64,000 bases of DNA from an uncultured Opitutia bacterium (lineage in GTDB: Bacteria; Verrucomicrobiota; Verrucomicrobiia; Opitutales; Opitutaceae). Below are positions 61,192 through 64,000 of this stretch, one piece after another. Under the pieces are notes generated by a model. It saw nothing but the letters and a program-made list of their open reading frames with translations. It was not told the DNA's origin and did not search any database. Position 1 is the stretch's first letter; each line of letters opens with the position of its first letter. The position numbers were made by a program, and so were the translations under genes. Location of the stretch: the NCBI GenBank assembly GCA_903825285.1, contig CAIJZY010000006.1:31470-95469 (forward strand), given 5' to 3'.

Positions 61192-61695
61192 GTGAAGATA
61201 CACCCGTTCAGCATTTCTCTGGTCGCCGCTGTCCTGCTGGCGGCGGGATGCGTTTCGACGCAGAGTGCCCGGATTCAGGAAAAATCCGCGGTCTTCGCGT
61301 CACTGACCCCGAGGCAGCAGCAGTTGATCAAGGCCGGTCGGGTCAAGGTCGGATTCACGACGGACATGGTCTATCTGGCGCTGGGCAAACCCGCCCAGGT
61401 GGGTCTTCCGTCCGCCAACGTCTCCGGCCCAACGGTCGCGGGGGTGTCCCCGGCCAAGGACCGTTCCGCGGCCGCGACGATGGAGGAGTGGACCTACACC
61501 CGGTATGTGCCGAATCCAGGAGAGGACAGTTTTGTGCTGCCGCCCGAGCCAACCCTCACGCACTATCATCGCGACGGACGGCCGCTGGACCATGATCCTT
61601 ACGCTGACCGGATGCCGGGTGGCGCGCCCGCGGTCTACACCCTGAAACTCCTCGTCTGTGACGGGCGAGTCGTCGGGGGCTATCTCTTCGACTGA
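61192..61695 (+). CDS. Putative lipoprotein with BamE/SmpA-like motif
   Basis: 167 residues from GTG 61192. The lipoprotein signal MKIHPFSISLVAAVLLAAGC ends in lipobox AAGC. The core QQQLIKAGRVKVGFTTDMVY, then LALGKPAQVGLPS, resembles the BamE-type helix and G.P turn seen in the three lipoproteins at 26.4-27.9 kb. MEEWTYTRYVP provides a beta strand. A longer frame from 61132 is repeat-derived and rejected. Function unknown; probably outer-membrane. It lies between menE and the thioesterase gene, but is not an obvious menaquinone enzyme. Confidence 0.7.
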   Translation: MKIHPFSISLVAAVLLAAGCVSTQSARIQEKSAVFASLTPRQQQLIKAGRVKVGFTTDMVYLALGKPAQVGLPSANVSGPTVAGVSPAKDRSAAATMEEWTYTRYVPNPGEDSFVLPPEPTLTHYHRDGRPLDHDPYADRMPGGAPAVYTLKLLVCDGRVVGGYLFD

Positions 61696-61752
61696 GGCCG
61701 GTCACCGGTAAGCGGGGTCACTGGCCCGGACCGGCCGAGAAGCGGCTTGCCC

Positions 61753-62157
61753 TCAAGCGTCCACCCACGACGCCAGGGCCGGCGGCAGCGGAATGCGGGC
61801 GCGTTGGGCGAGGGATGTGGCGACGTGCTCGGTGCGGACGCGGGCGGCGAGCTTGTCGGTCGGGCCGACCTTCGTGATTTCGAAGGCCACCGCGAACGAC
61901 GCCGGCGAGAGCCGCGACGGCGTGACGCTGATCTTCAGCCGGTCGCCGCAATGCAGCGGACGCAAGTACTCGGCCTCGCTCTTCGCGATCGGCACGATCA
62001 CGTCGGCGGTGCCGAGAAACTGCTTCAGGTCCAAGCCGGCCTGGGCGAGCGCCTCCTCGTAGGCCTCGTGGCAGAGCGCGAGCGTGCGGGCGAAGAACAC
62101 GACCCCGGCCGCGTCGGTGTCGGCCAGGCGGACGGTGCGGGTGTGGAGGAAGGGCAT
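61753..62157 (-). CDS. Hotdog-fold acyl-CoA thioesterase, candidate DHNA-CoA hydrolase
   Basis: 134 residues of the 4-hydroxybenzoyl-CoA thioesterase type. The catalytic Asp lies in RLADTDAAGVVFFARTLAL, followed by CHEAYEEAL. EAEYLRPLHCGDRLKISV is the second family block. Nearness to menC-menE suggests the 1,4-dihydroxy-2-naphthoyl-CoA hydrolase step of menaquinone synthesis (MenI type); this is inference. A YbgC-type general thioesterase is the alternative. It is divergent from polX. A longer open frame is antisense to polX. Confidence 0.8.
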   Translation of the reverse strand: MPFLHTRTVRLADTDAAGVVFFARTLALCHEAYEEALAQAGLDLKQFLGTADVIVPIAKSEAEYLRPLHCGDRLKISVTPSRLSPASFAVAFEITKVGPTDKLAARVRTEHVATSLAQRARIPLPPALASWVDA

Positions 62158-62268
62158 GGGTGCGGCGGGGCTAGGTTCTCGGTTCCCGGGGCGAAGCTCC
62201 AGACTGAACTTGCGAACCGCCGCCGGGACTTGCGCTCGGCGTGAAGGCCCCAAAGCTTGGGACGCTGC

Positions 62269-64000
62269 ATGACGAAGAACGAGATCGCCGACGTGCTGGC
62301 CGAGATCGGCACGCTGCTGGAGCTGAAGGGCGAGAACCCCTTCAAGATCCGCGCCTATCAGACCGGCGCGCGCGCGCTGGAGGCGATTGAGGAGGCCGAG
62401 CTGGCGCGCCTGATCGCGGAGGAGCAGCTGGAGACGGTCAAGGGCATCGGCGAGGCGTTGGCGCAGAAGATCACCGAGCTTCACACCACTGGCCGGCTGG
62501 TGTTCTTCGACAAGCTCAAGGCCTCGATCGAGCCGGGCCTGGTGGAGATGCTGCAGATCCCCGGGCTGGGGCCGAAGAAGATCCGCGCGTTGCACGACAA
62601 GCTCGGCATCGCGGACCTCGCGGCGCTGACCCAGGCCTGCACCGACGGCCGCGTGGCGGCGCTGGACGGATTTGGCGAGAAGACGCAGGAAAAGCTCCTC
62701 GCGGGCATCCGCAACCGCGAGGCCTACGGCCGGCGGCACCTGTGGTGGGATGCGCACGAGATCGCGGCCCCCATCGTCGCCGGGCTGCGGAAGCTGCCCG
62801 GGGTCGTCCGGGTGGAGGCGGCCGGCAGCCTCCGGCGCGGCATGGAGACGGTGGGCGACCTGGACTTCATCGTGGCCGCCGCCGCGGCCGAGCCCGTCGT
62901 GGCCTGGTTCACGGCGCTGCCGGGCGTGAAGGAGGTCACGGCGCGCGGCGAGACCAAGGCCAGCGTGCGCTTCGAGAGCGGCCTGCAGGCCGACCTCCGC
63001 ATCGTGCCCGACGACCAGTTCGTGTTCGCGCTGCACCATTTCACCGGCTCGAAGGATCATAACGTCCAGATGCGCCAGCGCGCGCTCACGCGCGGCCTGA
63101 GCCTCAGCGAGTGGGGCCTCGTGCCGGCGGAGGGCGAGGGGACGGCGAAGGCCAAGGCGGAGGCGGCCCGCGCGACCAAGCGGTCCGGGCCCGCGATCGA
63201 GAGTGAGAAAGACCTTTTTGCAGCCCTCGGCCTGCGTTTCATCCCGCCCGAGCTGCGCGAGGGCCTGGGCGAAATTGAGGCGGCGGAGCTGGGCGAGCTG
63301 CCTCGGCTGGTCGAGCGGTCGGACCTGCGCGGGGCGTTTCACAACCACACCACCGCGTCGGACGGCCGGAACACGCTGGCCGAGATGGCGGCCGCGGCCG
63401 AGGCGCTCGGCTGGGAGTACCTCGGGATTGCCGACCACTCAAAGTCCAGTTTCCAGGCCAACGGGCTCAGCGAGGAGCGGCTGTTGAAGCAGGTGGAGGA
63501 GATTCGCGCGCTGAATGCCTCCCCGCGGTTCAAGACGCACGTGTTTGCCGGCGTCGAGTGCGACATCCTGCCCGACGGCCGGCTCGACTACGACGACGCC
63601 GTGCTGGCCCGCCTCGACTACGTGGTGGCGTCCGTGCACAGCGCGTTCGCGCAGGAGGAGCACGTGATGACCGCGCGGGTGATCCGGGCGGTGGAGCATC
63701 CCCACACGACCATGCTGGGCCACCTCACCGGCCGGCTGCTGCTGCGCCGCGAGGGCTACCGCATCGACGCGGGCAAGGTCATCGACGCGGCGATCGCGCA
63801 CGGCGTGATCATCGAGCTCAACGCGAGCCCGTGGCGGCTCGACATGGACTGGCGCCTCTGGCGCAAGGCGGCGGAGAAGGGATTGATCACATCCATCAAC
63901 CCCGATGCGCACGAGACGACCGGCCTCGAGCACGTGCGGGCCGGCATCAACTCCGCGCGCAAGGGCTGGCTGACGAAGGAATCCGTCTTCAACACCCGCG
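62269..64000 (+). CDS. polX: DNA polymerase X family (PolX) with PHP domain (partial at window end)
   Basis: 577 residues are visible before the window ends; family members are ~570-580, so nearly complete. N-terminal helix-hairpin-helix region ([13 protein letters not shown] and [12 protein letters not shown]). The nucleotidyltransferase motif is [19 protein letters not shown] with catalytic Asps, the third in QADLRIV. The C-terminal PHP phosphoesterase domain (from ~residue 355) has [10 protein letters not shown] and [10 protein letters not shown] metal ligands, then [11 protein letters not shown] and INPDAHET. It performs gap-filling synthesis and 3'-5' exonuclease or AP-site processing in base excision repair. 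ATG 62269 lies downstream of the thioesterase promoter region. Confidence 0.93.
   Translation, partial: MTKNEIADVLAEIGTLLELKGENPFKIRAYQTGARALEAIEEAELARLIAEEQLETVKGIGEALAQKITELHTTGRLVFFDKLKASIEPGLVEMLQIPGLGPKKIRALHDKLGIADLAALTQACTDGRVAALDGFGEKTQEKLLAGIRNREAYGRRHLWWDAHEIAAPIVAGLRKLPGVVRVEAAGSLRRGMETVGDLDFIVAAAAAEPVVAWFTALPGVKEVTARGETKASVRFESGLQADLRIVPDDQFVFALHHFTGSKDHNVQMRQRALTRGLSLSEWGLVPAEGEGTAKAKAEAARATKRSGPAIESEKDLFAALGLRFIPPELREGLGEIEAAELGELPRLVERSDLRGAFHNHTTASDGRNTLAEMAAAAEALGWEYLGIADHSKSSFQANGLSEERLLKQVEEIRALNASPRFKTHVFAGVECDILPDGRLDYDDAVLARLDYVVASVHSAFAQEEHVMTARVIRAVEHPHTTMLGHLTGRLLLRREGYRIDAGKVIDAAIAHGVIIELNASPWRLDMDWRLWRKAAEKGLITSINPDAHETTGLEHVRAGINSARKGWLTKESVFNTR

Noticed and set aside
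61753..63438. Apparent 561-residue protein ending in a thioesterase
   Set aside because: The upstream part is antisense to polX. The thioesterase is complete from ATG 62157.

Overview
This is a GC-rich, densely packed bacterial chromosome segment. Gene content suggests Verrucomicrobiota, most likely an Opitutaceae-like lineage: ThuA, Gfo/Idh/MocA, sugar-isomerase, GH78 and UroD-like carbohydrate genes, a menaquinone (men) set, RND efflux, and Gram-negative lipoproteins and SurA. The taxonomic call is inference; there is no rRNA in the window. No phage, CRISPR array or classical insertion sequence was seen.

Layout: (1) 1-3216, aspartate-family operon hom(partial)-lysC-thrC, split between lysC and thrC by a small element that carries a four-helix-bundle (23S IVP-type) gene between inverted-repeat arms. 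(2) 3.2-9 kb, fatty acid desaturase, cardiolipin synthase, tRNA-Tyr, radC, a ThuA-domain gene. (3) 8.1-17.5 kb, a minus-strand run: ferritin-like protein, ParA, two ABC-2 permeases, rnc, mfd, surA-like. (4) 17.6-31.4 kb, an accessory carbohydrate region: sugar ABC transporter (binding protein and two permeases), two small related helical proteins, GH78 rhamnosidase-like and beta-propeller proteins, three tandem BamE-like lipoproteins, a six-hairpin glycosidase, and exported or membrane proteins of unknown role. (5) 31.6-40.3 kb, tRNA-Cys and a catabolic-looking set: UroD-like, Gfo/Idh, sugar isomerase, HIBADH-like dehydrogenase, HTH-MBL fusion, second ferritin-like paralogue, AraC regulator. 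(6) 40.4-48.1 kb, housekeeping: H-NS-like protein, class IV aminotransferase, rhodanese, ruvX-truA-comF-accD-folC, purA. (7) 48.3-57.3 kb, a complete tripartite RND pump with two different RND subunits. (8) 57.3-64 kb, guaB, menC-menE, a lipoprotein, a DHNA-CoA thioesterase candidate and polX, which runs off the end.

The most distinctive signal is a set of about ten intergenic imperfect palindromes. Their arms are made of short, degenerately repeated words of 7-10 nt. The words differ between loci (TTGAAAG, TTTACGA, GTAGCGR, CGCGAAGNG, AGAGGTCAG and others) but the architecture is the same. One pair of arms encloses the four-helix-bundle gene, and one arm sequence is found almost unchanged inside the menE reading frame. 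These may be one class of mobile palindromic element whose cargo-bearing form is the four-helix-bundle element.

Other points of interest: an AccD whose four zinc-ribbon cysteines are all replaced, a probable internal translation start in lysC, an apparently leaderless H-NS-like gene with its own AT-rich operator-like region, a crystallin-DUF4214 fusion, an HTH-MBL fusion, and a strong terminator with no gene in front of it.
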